Notes: a model not told the origin generated them from the letters alone. A stretch of 64,000 bases of DNA from UBA2031 sp037189985 (GCA_037189985.1 JBBCJX010000006.1:171472-235471), one strand, 5' to 3'; positions 49,350-58,604 are shown, counted from the first letter of the stretch. Numbers and translations are program-made.

Positions 49350-50432
49350 TCATGCAATCCAGTGCTCCAGCCGTGCAGACAGCTCGGGCCGACGCTGCAG
49401 ATAAGCCGGCAGCACTACACTGCGCAGCAGGTCGAACAAGGCAGACAGCTCAGGGTAATCGCGGATTTCCGCCAGCAGGTAGTTGAACACCAGCGGAATG
49501 TCGTCGAGGTAGCCATGCTTGCCGTCACGAAGACTGAGGCGGGCAAATATGCCCACAACCTTGAGATGGCGCTGCGCTCCCATCCAGTCGAACCAGCGCA
49601 GGAACTCTGTGTTGTCCACGGTGATGAGCCCGTCAGCCCGCAGCAGTTCCGCAAACTGTCCGACCCATTGCTGCACCTGCGCCTCAGGCCAGCTCACATA
49701 GGCATCGCGCAGCAGCGACACGAGGTCGTAACTGATCGGTCCGGTCACGGCATCCTGGAAATCGATGACGCCGATATCGGCATCCGGCAGCACCATGAGA
49801 TTGCGTGAATGGTAGTCGCGGTGCACGAAGACCTGTGGCTGTTGCAGGACATCATCCGCAATCAGGCTGAAGGCATTGCTCAGTACGGCGTGCTGGTCGG
49901 CAGTGAGGGAAAGTTCGAGATAGCGTGCAATGAACCAGTCGCGCAGCAGCGCCATTTCATCGAGCAGGCGCTGGCGATCATAGGGTGGCAAAGCGTAGCC
50001 ATGCACCGCCTCACAGCGCAGCATGTGCCGCAACGTCTGCATGGCCTTCCCGTACAGTACATTGGCGCTGTCGTCCGTGAGCTGAGTACGCAGCAGCACA
50101 TCGCCAAAATCCTCCAGCAGCATGAAACCCTGCTCGAAATCCACTGTCAGGATGGCGGGCACGCGCACCCCATGGGCATGCAGGGCGCGGGCTATCGCCA
50201 CGAAGGGTCGGGAATCCTCTTTTTCCGGCGGCGCGTCTACGGCAATCAGCGCTGCCACCCCCTGAGACACTTGGGCGTCCTCAGCAACAGGCAGACGAAA
50301 ATAGCGACGGAAACTCGCATCGCCCGACACCGTCAGCAGATTTCCCGCCGGCACCTGTGCCGGCCGCTCTCGGGCCAGCCACTCCACTGCCCAGGACTGC
50401 AAACTGTCCCGGCGCGCGTCCACCACCGCCAT
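49350..50432 (-). CDS. amgK: N-acetylmuramate/N-acetylglucosamine anomeric kinase
   Basis: Phosphorylates MurNAc (and GlcNAc) at C1 to feed MurU. A 360-residue aminoglycoside-phosphotransferase-fold kinase: SGDASFRRYFRL near residue 37 (nucleotide loop), FMLLEDFGD hinge, the catalytic VHRDYHSRNLMVL near residue 206 and GVIDFQDAVTGP metal site. The start may be ATG at 50432 or GTG at 50435; GGAG lies 9 or 6 nt upstream, respectively. It is divergent from lptD, the arrangement known from Pseudomonas. Confidence 0.92.
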   Translation of the reverse strand: MAVVDARRDSLQSWAVEWLARERPAQVPAGNLLTVSGDASFRRYFRLPVAEDAQVSQGVAALIAVDAPPEKEDSRPFVAIARALHAHGVRVPAILTVDFEQGFMLLEDFGDVLLRTQLTDDSANVLYGKAMQTLRHMLRCEAVHGYALPPYDRQRLLDEMALLRDWFIARYLELSLTADQHAVLSNAFSLIADDVLQQPQVFVHRDYHSRNLMVLPDADIGVIDFQDAVTGPISYDLVSLLRDAYVSWPEAQVQQWVGQFAELLRADGLITVDNTEFLRWFDWMGAQRHLKVVGIFARLSLRDGKHGYLDDIPLVFNYLLAEIRDYPELSALFDLLRSVVLPAYLQRRPELSARLEHWIA

Positions 50433-50562
50433 CACGCATTACTCCGGCATTGCAAACAGAAAGGCGGCCTTGTACAGGCTCTTACAAAATCCCCTGGCCG
50501 CCACTGAACGAGTTGCCTATTATCCGGCAACTTCGCGTATTCACACAGTCCGCTTTCAGTCC

Positions 50563-52959
50563 ATGTCCCGTCACTCGCACGCCCTGCTCTGGCTGGCGCT
50601 GTTTGCCCAGCCATGCCTTGCCGCCCCTGCGGATACGGAGATGCCTGAGCCCATGCCGGCCAAGCCCCCGATTGGCTGGGCGGACCGCAGTACCATCAAT
50701 GCCCTGCCCGTCAACGAGCGCCCGCGCCTGGACCCGGTCTGTCCCGGCGCCTGGCTGACGCCCATTCCGCCCAAGGCCCGCATCGGCCGGCCCGAAGAAA
50801 GCGATGTGGAAATCGAGGCCGAGAACGTGCACTACCAGATGGACGGCGTTTCCACCCTCAAGGGCAATGTCAGCATCCGCCAGCCGGGCCGCCGCATTGA
50901 CGCTGACAATGCGGAACTGACCCAGAATCAGGAATATGGGCGCTTCAGCGGCAATATCCTGATTGCAGAACCCGGCCTTGTCCTCACGGGCGACCAGGCC
51001 GATTTCGACTTTGAGACTCGGGCAGCACGCATCGAACGCACCGAGTTCGTTTCCAGCGCCATCAATGCGCATGGCCGTGCCGACCAGATCGTGCGTGACG
51101 AACGCGGACTCATCACCATTGCCCGGGGCGAATATTCCACCTGCCCTCCAGACGAGCGCACCTGGTCATTTGTCGCCAAGGACATCCGGCTGAATCAGGA
51201 AAGCGGGCGTGGAGAAGTGCGGCATGCCACCCTGCAGGTCAAGGATGTGCCGGTGTTTTACCTGCCCTATTTCAACTTTCCCATTGATGACCGGCGTCAG
51301 ACCGGCATGTTGATACCGCGCTTCGGCAACACCAATGATGGCGGCTTCGACCTGGCTGTTCCGGTCTACCTGAACCTCGCCCCCAACTTCGACGCCACTG
51401 TTACACCCCGCCTGATGACACGGCGAGGCAGCATGGTGGAGGGCGAGTTCCGCTACCTGCTCCCGTATCTGGGCAACGGCACCCTTTCCGGCGCCTATCT
51501 TCCGGAAGACAAGCTTTATGCCAACCGTGACCGCAAGAGCCTCAGTTGGAAGCAATCCGGCAACCTGACACCGGAGCTGCAACTCAACACCAACGTCAAC
51601 TACGTCTCCGACAATGCTTATTTCATCGATCTTGGCACTGACCTCAACCTGACCAATACCGCGTTCCAGGAGCGTACGGGAGAGCTGATCTACAACCGTA
51701 ACTCCTGGACCCTGACAGGGCGGGTACAGGGCTATCAGACCATAGACCCAAGCATTGTTGATGCCGGAAAGCCCTACTCCCGACTGCCCCAACTGCTTCT
51801 GGAGCATTACCGTCCGGTAGCGCGCGGCTGGCAAACCGGGCTCAGCACCGAGCTCACCTATTTTGACCGCCCGATGGATGACGGCTCCGGCCCTGAAATC
51901 AACGGTGCCCGCTACCGCCTGAACCCTTCACTCGCCTACATCATGGAATCGCCCTGGGGACACTTCTCGCCCAAGGTCACGATGCGCAGTCTGGCCTACG
52001 AGCTGAACGGCAATGGCGTGGTCGACAGCACGCACCTGCTGGCAACCCCCAACATCAGCATGGATGGCGGACTGGTTTTCGAGCGCGAACAAGGCGCTTA
52101 TCGCCAGACGCTGGAGCCACGCGCCTTCTATCTCTATTCGCCCTACCAGGTACAGGACGACCTGCCCAACTTCGATACGGCAAACACCACCTTCTCCTAC
52201 CAGCAGCTGTTCCGCGAAAGCCGCTTCTCCGGTGGCGACAGACTGGATGACGCCAACCAGATGTCTCTGGGTCTCACATCGCGCATCATCAACACCATGT
52301 CCGGCGAAGAAAAAGTACGCGCCTCGATAGGACAGATTTTCTATTTCCGCGATCGCAAGGTAAGACTGGATTCAGTCCCAGGCACACCAGCACCCATTGC
52401 CACCGACAGCAACTCCGGTCTCGTTGCCCAGCTATCCGCCCCCATTGGACGAGGCTGGAGCGGCACGGGCGATGCCCAATGGTCGCCGGACAGGGAATAC
52501 CTGCAGCAATACAGCGTCAGCCTCAATTACCTGCCGGAGAACCGGGACCGCCTAGCCAATATCGGTTACAACTTCCGCCGCGAAGACCCCACCATCGGCC
52601 AGGAAGCACTGCGCCAGGCAAGCCTGTCCTTCGTCCAGCCGGTTGGCCTCAAATGGCAATTGCTGGGACTGTGGCAATATGATTTGCGCGGCAAGGAAAC
52701 ACAGGAAGCCCTGGCCGGCATGCAGTACGAAGCCTGCTGCTGGAAAATACGACTGTTCCAGCGCCAGTTCCTGGCCGACCCTGATGACCTGAGCCTGGGC
52801 GCCCAGCGCCAGCGCCGCGCCTTCTTCATCGAAATCGAACTCAAGGGCCTCGCCGGCCTCTCAAGCGGCATACGAGGCCTGCTCGACAACAACATGTTCG
52901 GCTACAACCAGTTGGCAGAACACGCTGATCAACACGCAGAATTACGGGAGTCTCCCTGA
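50563..52959 (+). CDS. lptD: LPS-assembly outer membrane protein LptD
   Basis: Inserts LPS into the outer leaflet of the outer membrane as part of the LptDE complex. About 798 residues: signal peptide (residues 1-21, ending CLAAPA), an OstA/LptA-like N-terminal beta-taco domain (about 85-220) with NVHYQMDGVSTLKGNV, and a C-terminal 26-strand barrel. The disulfide cysteines are present: Cys60 (LDPVCPG), one in YSTCPPDER, and the adjacent pair in YEACCWKIR. I start at 50563 because the signal peptide begins there; the frame from 50470 would need a TTG. It overlaps surA by one base (TGATG). Confidence 0.95.
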   Translation: MSRHSHALLWLALFAQPCLAAPADTEMPEPMPAKPPIGWADRSTINALPVNERPRLDPVCPGAWLTPIPPKARIGRPEESDVEIEAENVHYQMDGVSTLKGNVSIRQPGRRIDADNAELTQNQEYGRFSGNILIAEPGLVLTGDQADFDFETRAARIERTEFVSSAINAHGRADQIVRDERGLITIARGEYSTCPPDERTWSFVAKDIRLNQESGRGEVRHATLQVKDVPVFYLPYFNFPIDDRRQTGMLIPRFGNTNDGGFDLAVPVYLNLAPNFDATVTPRLMTRRGSMVEGEFRYLLPYLGNGTLSGAYLPEDKLYANRDRKSLSWKQSGNLTPELQLNTNVNYVSDNAYFIDLGTDLNLTNTAFQERTGELIYNRNSWTLTGRVQGYQTIDPSIVDAGKPYSRLPQLLLEHYRPVARGWQTGLSTELTYFDRPMDDGSGPEINGARYRLNPSLAYIMESPWGHFSPKVTMRSLAYELNGNGVVDSTHLLATPNISMDGGLVFEREQGAYRQTLEPRAFYLYSPYQVQDDLPNFDTANTTFSYQQLFRESRFSGGDRLDDANQMSLGLTSRIINTMSGEEKVRASIGQIFYFRDRKVRLDSVPGTPAPIATDSNSGLVAQLSAPIGRGWSGTGDAQWSPDREYLQQYSVSLNYLPENRDRLANIGYNFRREDPTIGQEALRQASLSFVQPVGLKWQLLGLWQYDLRGKETQEALAGMQYEACCWKIRLFQRQFLADPDDLSLGAQRQRRAFFIEIELKGLAGLSSGIRGLLDNNMFGYNQLAEHADQHAELRESP

Positions 52960-54239
52960 TGCGCATGCTTTCCCTGTTGCTCCTGATCCTGCTGACACCA
53001 CTCGCCCAAGCCGCCTTTACGCCGCTGGACCGGGTCGCTGTTGTCGTTGACGACTCCGCCATCCTGCAAAGTGAAATCGACAAGCGTATTGCCGACGTTT
53101 CTTTCCAGTTCTCGCAACGCAATACACCGCTGCCCCCGGCCGACATCCTGCGCAAGCAGATCATCGAGCAATTGATACTGGAAAACCTGCAGCTCAATCT
53201 CGCCACACGAGCCGGCATCCGCATTGACGACAATGAACTCAATACCGCAATGACCAATGTGGCACGGCAGCACGGCATGACCCTGCCCGTCTTCCAGCAG
53301 CAGCTGGATGCAACCTCTGGCGGCAGCTACGCCGAAATCCGTGAGCAAGTGAAGCGTGAACTGATGATCAACCACTTGCGCACACGCCGCATGCAGGACC
53401 GTATCCGTATCACCGAGCAGGATGTACAGAATTTCCTGCGCTCCCCTGCCGGACAAGCCGAACTCGCCGGCGAATACCGGCTGGGTCACATACTCATCGG
53501 ACTGCCGGAGGAGGCCTCTCCTGCTGATATTGCCGCCGGTGAAGAAAAAGCCCGAAAAGCCTTGGCAGAGCTTGCAGAAGGGCGTGACTTTGCCCAGGTA
53601 GCGGCCTCTTGGTCCAGTGCAGAAACCGCACTCAAGGGTGGCGACCTCGGCTGGCGCAAGGCAGCACAACTTCCCACCCTGTTTGCCGATCGCGCTGAAA
53701 AAATGAAGGAAAACGAACTGGCCGGTCCCTTCCGCACGCCGGGCGGATTCCACATCATCAAGCTGCTGGGCAAGCGCGGCGGCGAAGAAATGCAGGTAAA
53801 GCAGTGGAAAACACGGCACATCCTCATCAAGCCGACGGAAATCCTTTCCAGCGAGGATGCACGACAGAAACTGGAAGACATCCGCAGCCGCATCACCAAG
53901 GGCGCCGATTTTGCTGACGAAGCCAGCATCCATTCCGAAGACCCGGGTTCAGCACGCCAAGGTGGCGATCTGGGCTGGGTATCGGCCGGCGACATGGTGC
54001 CGGAATTCGACAAGACCATGCGCAGCATCGGCATCAACGAAGTCTCCGATGTATTCCAGTCTTCCTTTGGCTGGCACATCCTGCAGGTCACCGAAAGCCG
54101 CGACCAAGATGTCAGCACCCAGTACCGCGCCGCGATGGCGCGCCAGGCGCTCTATGCCCGCGAATATGATGAGGAGCTAGCCAACTGGATGCGTGAATTG
54201 CGCAATGATGCGTTCGTGGAGATTCGGGACAAGCCTTGA
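52959..54239 (+). CDS. surA: Periplasmic chaperone/peptidyl-prolyl isomerase SurA
   Basis: Chaperone for outer-membrane proteins including LptD. The 426 residues comprise a signal peptide (residues 1-19, ending LAQA), an N-terminal chaperone domain (VVVDDSAILQSEIDKRI), and two parvulin domains, each with a LGHILIGL/TRHILIKP strand and a SAETALKGGDLGW or SARQGGDLGWVSAG loop. The ATG shares a base with the lptD stop. Genes pdxA, rsmA, apaG and apaH, usually directly downstream, begin only 4.5 kb later here, after an insertion of a repeat, kdpDE-like genes and a clsC-like gene. Confidence 0.96.
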   Translation: MRMLSLLLLILLTPLAQAAFTPLDRVAVVVDDSAILQSEIDKRIADVSFQFSQRNTPLPPADILRKQIIEQLILENLQLNLATRAGIRIDDNELNTAMTNVARQHGMTLPVFQQQLDATSGGSYAEIREQVKRELMINHLRTRRMQDRIRITEQDVQNFLRSPAGQAELAGEYRLGHILIGLPEEASPADIAAGEEKARKALAELAEGRDFAQVAASWSSAETALKGGDLGWRKAAQLPTLFADRAEKMKENELAGPFRTPGGFHIIKLLGKRGGEEMQVKQWKTRHILIKPTEILSSEDARQKLEDIRSRITKGADFADEASIHSEDPGSARQGGDLGWVSAGDMVPEFDKTMRSIGINEVSDVFQSSFGWHILQVTESRDQDVSTQYRAAMARQALYAREYDEELANWMRELRNDAFVEIRDKP

Positions 54240-54637
54240 AAGCGGCAAGGCCGGGAGGGGCTTATTCTTCCTTAGGGGTTGTTGGTCGGGGTGTGCGGGG
54301 GCTGGGCTTTGCTTGCCCCTTGCCCGGGAGGGCGGCGATTCTGGCATCGGTATTTTTTACGGTGAAGTGCTCCGACTTGGTTGCTTCTGCTGCCTGTTTG
54401 CACAGGCGGTGCGCCCTGCCGGCGGGGCCTTACTTTCTTTTTTCTCGAAAAAAGAAAGATAAGCAAAGAAAAAGCGACTCCTGCGGAGCGCTTGGGCTGC
54501 TGGTGCCTATATGACGCCTGCGCGCTGTAGTTAAAGCAACGTGGGCATGCTCGCGCCGTGCGGCGTCTCGCAACAGTCTTCTGTTCCCTGAAGCACTGTC
54601 GGGGCCGTAGGTGTAGCTAGTCCTCTTAAATCTTCCA
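54240..54637. repeat. 398-bp noncoding stretch with a mobile-looking intergenic repeat
   Basis: No credible gene here. The part from about 54390 contains ...CTTACTTTCTTTTTTCTCG and a purine-rich mirror (AAAAAAGAAAG), a perfect 11-bp stem at 54433-54458 with a 4-nt loop, followed by a GCGACTCCTGCGGAGCGC stretch. This wording is familiar from long intergenic repeats that recur in many proteobacterial genomes and give rise to spurious short ORFs. It lies between the convergent surA and kdpE genes. Confidence 0.5.
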
Positions 54638-55324
54638 TCACTCCTCAAACGCCAGACAATACCCAACACCCGGCACCGTCTTCAGATAACGCGGCTGCGT
54701 AGGATCCGACTCGAGCTTGTTGCGCAACTGGCGCATGTAAATACGCAGGTAATGCGTATTTTCTTCCTGACGCTCGCCCCAGACAGCCTGCATCAGGCTG
54801 GCATGCGTCATGACACGCCCTTCCCCTCGTGCAAGAGCCGCCAACAGATCAAACTCGATGGGTGTCAGGTGCACACGCTCACCGTCCCGCATCACACGGT
54901 GATGATCGATATCGATACGCAGGCCATCGAGCAGGTATTCCTGACGGCGGCCATGCGAAGTACGGCGTAACAGGACACGCAAGCGGGCAAGCAGTTCACC
55001 GGTACTGAAAGGCTTGGTCAGATAATCTTCCGCACCATCATCCAGTGCCGCGACTTTCTCCTGCTCCTGGTCACGTGCTGACAGCACCAGCACCGGCACC
55101 TGACCGCGTGCGCGGAACCGGGCAATGAGGTTACGACCATCCCCGTCCGGCAAACCCAGATCCAGCAGGGCCATGGTGGGGCTGCTCATCTCCAGGCAGG
55201 CCAGTGCTTCGGCACAGTTCGAGGCGGCCTGCACACGATAGCCATGTGCCCGCAACGTAGTGCAGAGAAATTCGCGCAAGTCGGCTTCATCCTCCACCAC
55301 CAGCAGTGAAACAGCCTTGTTCAT
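54638..55324 (-). CDS. kdpE: OmpR-family response regulator, KdpE-like
   Basis: A 228-residue two-component regulator. The receiver domain (residues 5-115) has the acidic pair ED at 11-12, the phospho-acceptor D55 in ALLDLGLPDGDG, and K in LTKPFSTGEL; the C-terminal winged helix ends with YLKTVPGVGYCLAF. The wording is closest to KdpE, the potassium-transport regulator. The ATG overlaps the stop of the sensor gene (ATGA). The target kdpFABC operon is not in the window, so the pair may act on distant genes. It ends beside a noncoding repeat. Confidence 0.88.
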   Translation of the reverse strand: MNKAVSLLVVEDEADLREFLCTTLRAHGYRVQAASNCAEALACLEMSSPTMALLDLGLPDGDGRNLIARFRARGQVPVLVLSARDQEQEKVAALDDGAEDYLTKPFSTGELLARLRVLLRRTSHGRRQEYLLDGLRIDIDHHRVMRDGERVHLTPIEFDLLAALARGEGRVMTHASLMQAVWGERQEENTHYLRIYMRQLRNKLESDPTQPRYLKTVPGVGYCLAFEE

Positions 55325-56805
55325 GTTGTTTCTCCGGCAATGACTTCAACAGCAGGCGAAGGGCTCAATGGCAGCGTGAATGCAAAGCAGGCCCCTCCCT
55401 CTGGCGATGACACTGCACTTATTTCACCCGCATGCGCATTCACGATGGCGCGACAGATCGACAAGCCCAGCCCGGCACCTGCCGTCGCCGCAGACGTACT
55501 GCCACGATAGAATTTTTCAAAAATCTTTTCTTTCTCAGCCTCGGGCAAGCCGGGCCCGTCATCACACACGGAAATGCGTACGACATTTTCCACAACACCG
55601 GCGTCAATACGGATGCAGCCATTATCAGCCGTGTACTTGACTGCATTCTCCAGCAAATTGATCAGGACTCGCTGGATCAGAACGGAATCAAACTGCAGCA
55701 AGGGCAAATCGGGAGGAACTGATGAAATGATCTGACGACCACCCGACCAAGTGCGTACATCCTGCAGGCTGGCACCCAGCACTTCCTCGAAGGCCTGCCA
55801 CTCCCGGCGCAAGTTGATGGGACCGGACTGGAGACGCGCCATGTCAAGAATATTGGCCACCAGGCTACGCATGCGCATGGAAGACTGGAAAATCAGCCGG
55901 TGCAAGGAAGATACGGCTGTCTCATCCAGGCGATGCTGGTCCTCCAACAAACTGCTTGAAGCTCCCACGATGGTCGCCAGCGGCGTACGCAAGTCATGTG
56001 AAACCGCACTCAGCAGTGAATTGCGCAAGCGCTCGGACTCCACCTTCATGCGCTCGGCCTGCACCGCATCCACATACTGCGTTCTTTCCAGCGCAAGGGC
56101 TGCCGCTGACAACATGGTGCGCAAGAGGCGCTCGCGCCCGGCTACCTGCAAACCTGCCTGCAATTCAGACGCCAGCATCAGCAGGCCAACGCGGCCCGAC
56201 GTGCCCTCAAGCACACGACAGGACAGCTCACCCGGATCAATTTCCTGCGCATGCCAGACATGGCGGGCCAACCCTTCATCCCACAAGGCAAGCTGGCCGG
56301 CCACTGCCACCAGCCTCCCTTCCTGATCCGGCAGCAGCAACTTGACCCTTGCGGCAAAAACATCCTCGATATGGCGGGCAATCGCATCACCCAGCATCTG
56401 TACACCACGGGTTGCCGCCAGCTCGCGGCTCAGGGCATAAAGCGTCGCGGTATCCCGCTCCCGGAGATGGGACTCCTCCACCAGATCACGCAAACGCGAT
56501 GTCAGGCTGCTGATGAGCAGGCTGATGGACAGCATGATGGCCAGTGTCAGCAGGTACTGGCCGTCCGAATGAGTGAGAAGGAAATGCGGGGGCACATTGA
56601 AGAAATCGAAAGCCAGTGCGGCAATGACTGACGCCAGGATGGAGGGTCCTCGCCCCGCGAGAAAGGCAACCAGCGCCACCACGGCCAGATAGACCATGAC
56701 AATGTTCGGCAACTGGAAATAGAGCTGCATGCGGCTGGACAGGAGGGTACAGCTGACAACGGCCAGTACGGCAAAAACATAGCCGTATTTGCGCCGCGGC
56801 CCCAT
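55321..56805 (-). CDS. KdpD-like sensor histidine kinase lacking the N-terminal KdpD and USP domains
   Basis: A 494-residue kinase. It matches only the C-terminal half of KdpD: four membrane helices (DUF4118, about residues 8-105), a GAF-like linker, the HisKA box SAVSHDLRTPLATI with H270, and the ATPase N-box NLLENAVKYTAD and GLGLSICRAIV. E. coli KdpD is about 894 residues; the missing front carries the K+/cyclic-nucleotide-sensing KdpD and USP domains. I start at the ATG at 56805, since upstream sequence has no domain and includes regulatory-looking repeats; TTG at 56955 is the only longer choice. It overlaps kdpE by 4 bp. The truncated form may sense only through its membrane part. Confidence 0.85.
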   Translation of the reverse strand: MGPRRKYGYVFAVLAVVSCTLLSSRMQLYFQLPNIVMVYLAVVALVAFLAGRGPSILASVIAALAFDFFNVPPHFLLTHSDGQYLLTLAIMLSISLLISSLTSRLRDLVEESHLRERDTATLYALSRELAATRGVQMLGDAIARHIEDVFAARVKLLLPDQEGRLVAVAGQLALWDEGLARHVWHAQEIDPGELSCRVLEGTSGRVGLLMLASELQAGLQVAGRERLLRTMLSAAALALERTQYVDAVQAERMKVESERLRNSLLSAVSHDLRTPLATIVGASSSLLEDQHRLDETAVSSLHRLIFQSSMRMRSLVANILDMARLQSGPINLRREWQAFEEVLGASLQDVRTWSGGRQIISSVPPDLPLLQFDSVLIQRVLINLLENAVKYTADNGCIRIDAGVVENVVRISVCDDGPGLPEAEKEKIFEKFYRGSTSAATAGAGLGLSICRAIVNAHAGEISAVSSPEGGACFAFTLPLSPSPAVEVIAGETT

Positions 56806-56840
56806 GAACCACAGCGGCAAGCTGTCCTGCCGGGATGAAA

Positions 56841-56858
56841 TTTTTACCGAAATTTTAC
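56841..56858 (-). promoter_or_regulatory. 11-bp-period direct repeat upstream of the KdpD-like gene
   Basis: On the plus strand TTTTAC occurs at 56842-56847 and 56853-56858, 11 bp apart, within T/A-rich context. OmpR-family regulators such as KdpE bind direct repeats of this period. It lies 36-53 bp before the ATG at 56805. Autoregulation is inferred only. Confidence 0.4.
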
Positions 56859-56922
56859 TTGGCTCCCCATGAAGGCGGCCGGGAGAATCCAGCCGTGTTG
56901 GGTAGCGTACAGACTGTCGCTG

Positions 56923-56965
56923 AAGGCTGCCATTGCCATGGAGAAAGCATCGCAATGGCAGTCTT
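56923..56965. other. Large hairpin in the region upstream of the KdpD-like gene
   Basis: Bases 56923-56936 pair with 56952-56965: a 14-bp stem with one G-U pair, its core CTGCCATTGC/GCAATGGCAG being perfect, and a 15-nt loop. It has no T-run. It lies about 120-160 bp before the proposed kdpD-like start. Confidence 0.55.
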
Positions 56966-57066
56966 GGTAGCGCGCAGTCAGGTCACTGCCCTTGCTCTGG
57001 CCTGCCGGCAATCTCTCGGGTTGCGCTGCGTTTTCAAAAGCCGGCAGTGCCAGAATCGGCAGCAGG

Positions 57067-57082
57067 GGTAGCGACCGCTACC
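57067..57082. repeat. Palindrome and repeated GGTAGCG heptamer near the clsC-like 3' end
   Basis: GGTAGCG-AC-CGCTACC is a perfect 7-bp inverted repeat. The same heptamer occurs at 56901-56907 and 56966-56972. This cluster sits between the clsC-like gene end (57114) and the kinase gene and might be a binding site or weak terminator without T-run. Confidence 0.45.
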
Positions 57083-57113
57083 AACACCCTGAATCACCCT
57101 CCCCCTACCCTCT

Positions 57114-58604
57114 CTACAGGTTGCCCTCAATGGGCAGCAGCCTCAGCCACCACACGCCGGTTCGCCTCCAGAAACCTGCCATCGGCTCATTGTCGTAAAC
57201 ATGCTCACGGGCCATGCTGATGTCCACCCAGCGCAGCTTTGCATTCTTGTCCAGATAAACCTGCCAGGCCATCTCCGGCAGCAACCTTGTCATGCCATCC
57301 CGGAATTCGCTGGCCATTTTCGGACAATCAAACATCAGACCCATTTCCGTGTTGAGCACGGCCGAGCGCGGGTCCAGATTGAAAGAGCCAATGAAAAGGT
57401 AGCGGCGATCGAACACATAGGCCTTGGTATGCAGGCTGGCCAGAGACGACCCGCCCAGCGAGAAATGGCGACGCTCACGGGGATCAGGCTCGGGCTTCAT
57501 TTCCCACAACTGTATGTCTCCCTCCAGCAGCGGCTTGCGGTATCGGGAGTAACCCGCGTGAACGACCGCGACATCCGTGGAAGCCAGCGAATTGGTCAGC
57601 ACCAGCACATCAACCTGACGCTGCCTCGCCTCAAGCAACTCCTGCATGCCGGCCTTGCCCGGCACGAAATAGGCCGACACCAGCATGATGTCCTTGCGGG
57701 CACTCTGCAGATACGCTGAAAGCCCGTTGACGACGTCACTTTCCGTCCTGCCATCCTGTTTCTGCTCGGGCCGGTCGGCAAGGACCGCTGTCTGGCAAAG
57801 ATGGGGCAAGGGCTCGCCGCGTGCACGTGCTTGCGCGTAAGCCGAGCGGGCAAGCAGCGGGCGCAGCAATTCGTCATCCTGCTGGAGTTGTCCCGCTGTC
57901 TCTTCAATCAGGGCATCCAGTTTGTCACGACGCCCGGCACTCCGCGGATGCAGCAGCTTGCTGCGCGGATTGCTCCAGTACTCGTTGAAAACCTCAACCA
58001 GTTCTTCTACCGCCGGGCCTTCCACCAGCACATCAAGATCGGCAAAAGTACTGCCATCGCCTGTCCCGAAATATTCGTCACCGATATTGCGCCCCCCCAC
58101 GATGCTGAGGCGGCCATCCACAGTCAGTTGCTTGTTGTGCATGCGCCGGTTGACGCGACTGAAGGCCAGCACCGTTTCCAGCATACGCAACTGGCGCAGG
58201 CGGAAAGGATTGAAGCGGCGTATCTCGATCAGGGGGTGCTGGTTCAGGGCTTCGGCAATGTCGTCATCACTGCCATGGATGTCATCCAGCAGGATACGCA
58301 CCTTCACGCCACGCTCCGCTGCCCGCAGCACGGCGCGCGCCAGCATCCTGCCGGAGTGGTCGTTGTGATAGAGGTAGTACTGCATGTCGATGCTGTGACG
58401 GGCGCGCGCAATGATGTCCAGCCGGGCCGCCAGGGCATCATGTCCTGCTGCCAGCGGCTGTGCCGCGTTTTCGGTGTAATGCAGGTCTGGGGTTGCCAGC
58501 GCGGCAGCAGGAAGCAGAGGAGAGCCGTCGGGATTGCTACCGGAGGCCTGTGCCGCCAAGGCCATCAATAACACGCCCAGCCCCGCCACCTTCCCGGTCA
58601 GCAT
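57114..58604 (-). CDS. Phospholipase D family protein, cardiolipin synthase ClsC-like
   Basis: A 496-residue PLD-superfamily protein with an N-terminal hydrophobic signal or anchor (residues 3-20). Two HKD motifs are present: RMHNKQLTVDG near residue 185 with VGGRNIGDEYF, and LHTKAYVFDR near residue 400 with IGSFNLDPRS. The neighbourhood HPLIEIRRFNPFRLR is very like ClsC (YmdC), which joins phosphatidylethanolamine and phosphatidylglycerol to cardiolipin. I start at 58604, 7 nt after GGAG; 58610 is too close to it. No ClsC partner (YmdB) is adjacent. It is divergent from pdxA. Confidence 0.85.
   Translation of the reverse strand: MLTGKVAGLGVLLMALAAQASGSNPDGSPLLPAAALATPDLHYTENAAQPLAAGHDALAARLDIIARARHSIDMQYYLYHNDHSGRMLARAVLRAAERGVKVRILLDDIHGSDDDIAEALNQHPLIEIRRFNPFRLRQLRMLETVLAFSRVNRRMHNKQLTVDGRLSIVGGRNIGDEYFGTGDGSTFADLDVLVEGPAVEELVEVFNEYWSNPRSKLLHPRSAGRRDKLDALIEETAGQLQQDDELLRPLLARSAYAQARARGEPLPHLCQTAVLADRPEQKQDGRTESDVVNGLSAYLQSARKDIMLVSAYFVPGKAGMQELLEARQRQVDVLVLTNSLASTDVAVVHAGYSRYRKPLLEGDIQLWEMKPEPDPRERRHFSLGGSSLASLHTKAYVFDRRYLFIGSFNLDPRSAVLNTEMGLMFDCPKMASEFRDGMTRLLPEMAWQVYLDKNAKLRWVDISMAREHVYDNEPMAGFWRRTGVWWLRLLPIEGNL

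Noticed and set aside
54193..54514. Two short frames of about 90 codons downstream of surA.
   Set aside because: They run across the noncoding repeat, overlap the surA end, and their translations (Cys/Gly/Lys-rich) are typical spurious products of such repeats.
55321..56805. The KdpD-like gene as a pseudogene remnant.
   Set aside because: The frame is intact, kinase motifs are complete, and it is stop-start coupled to kdpE.
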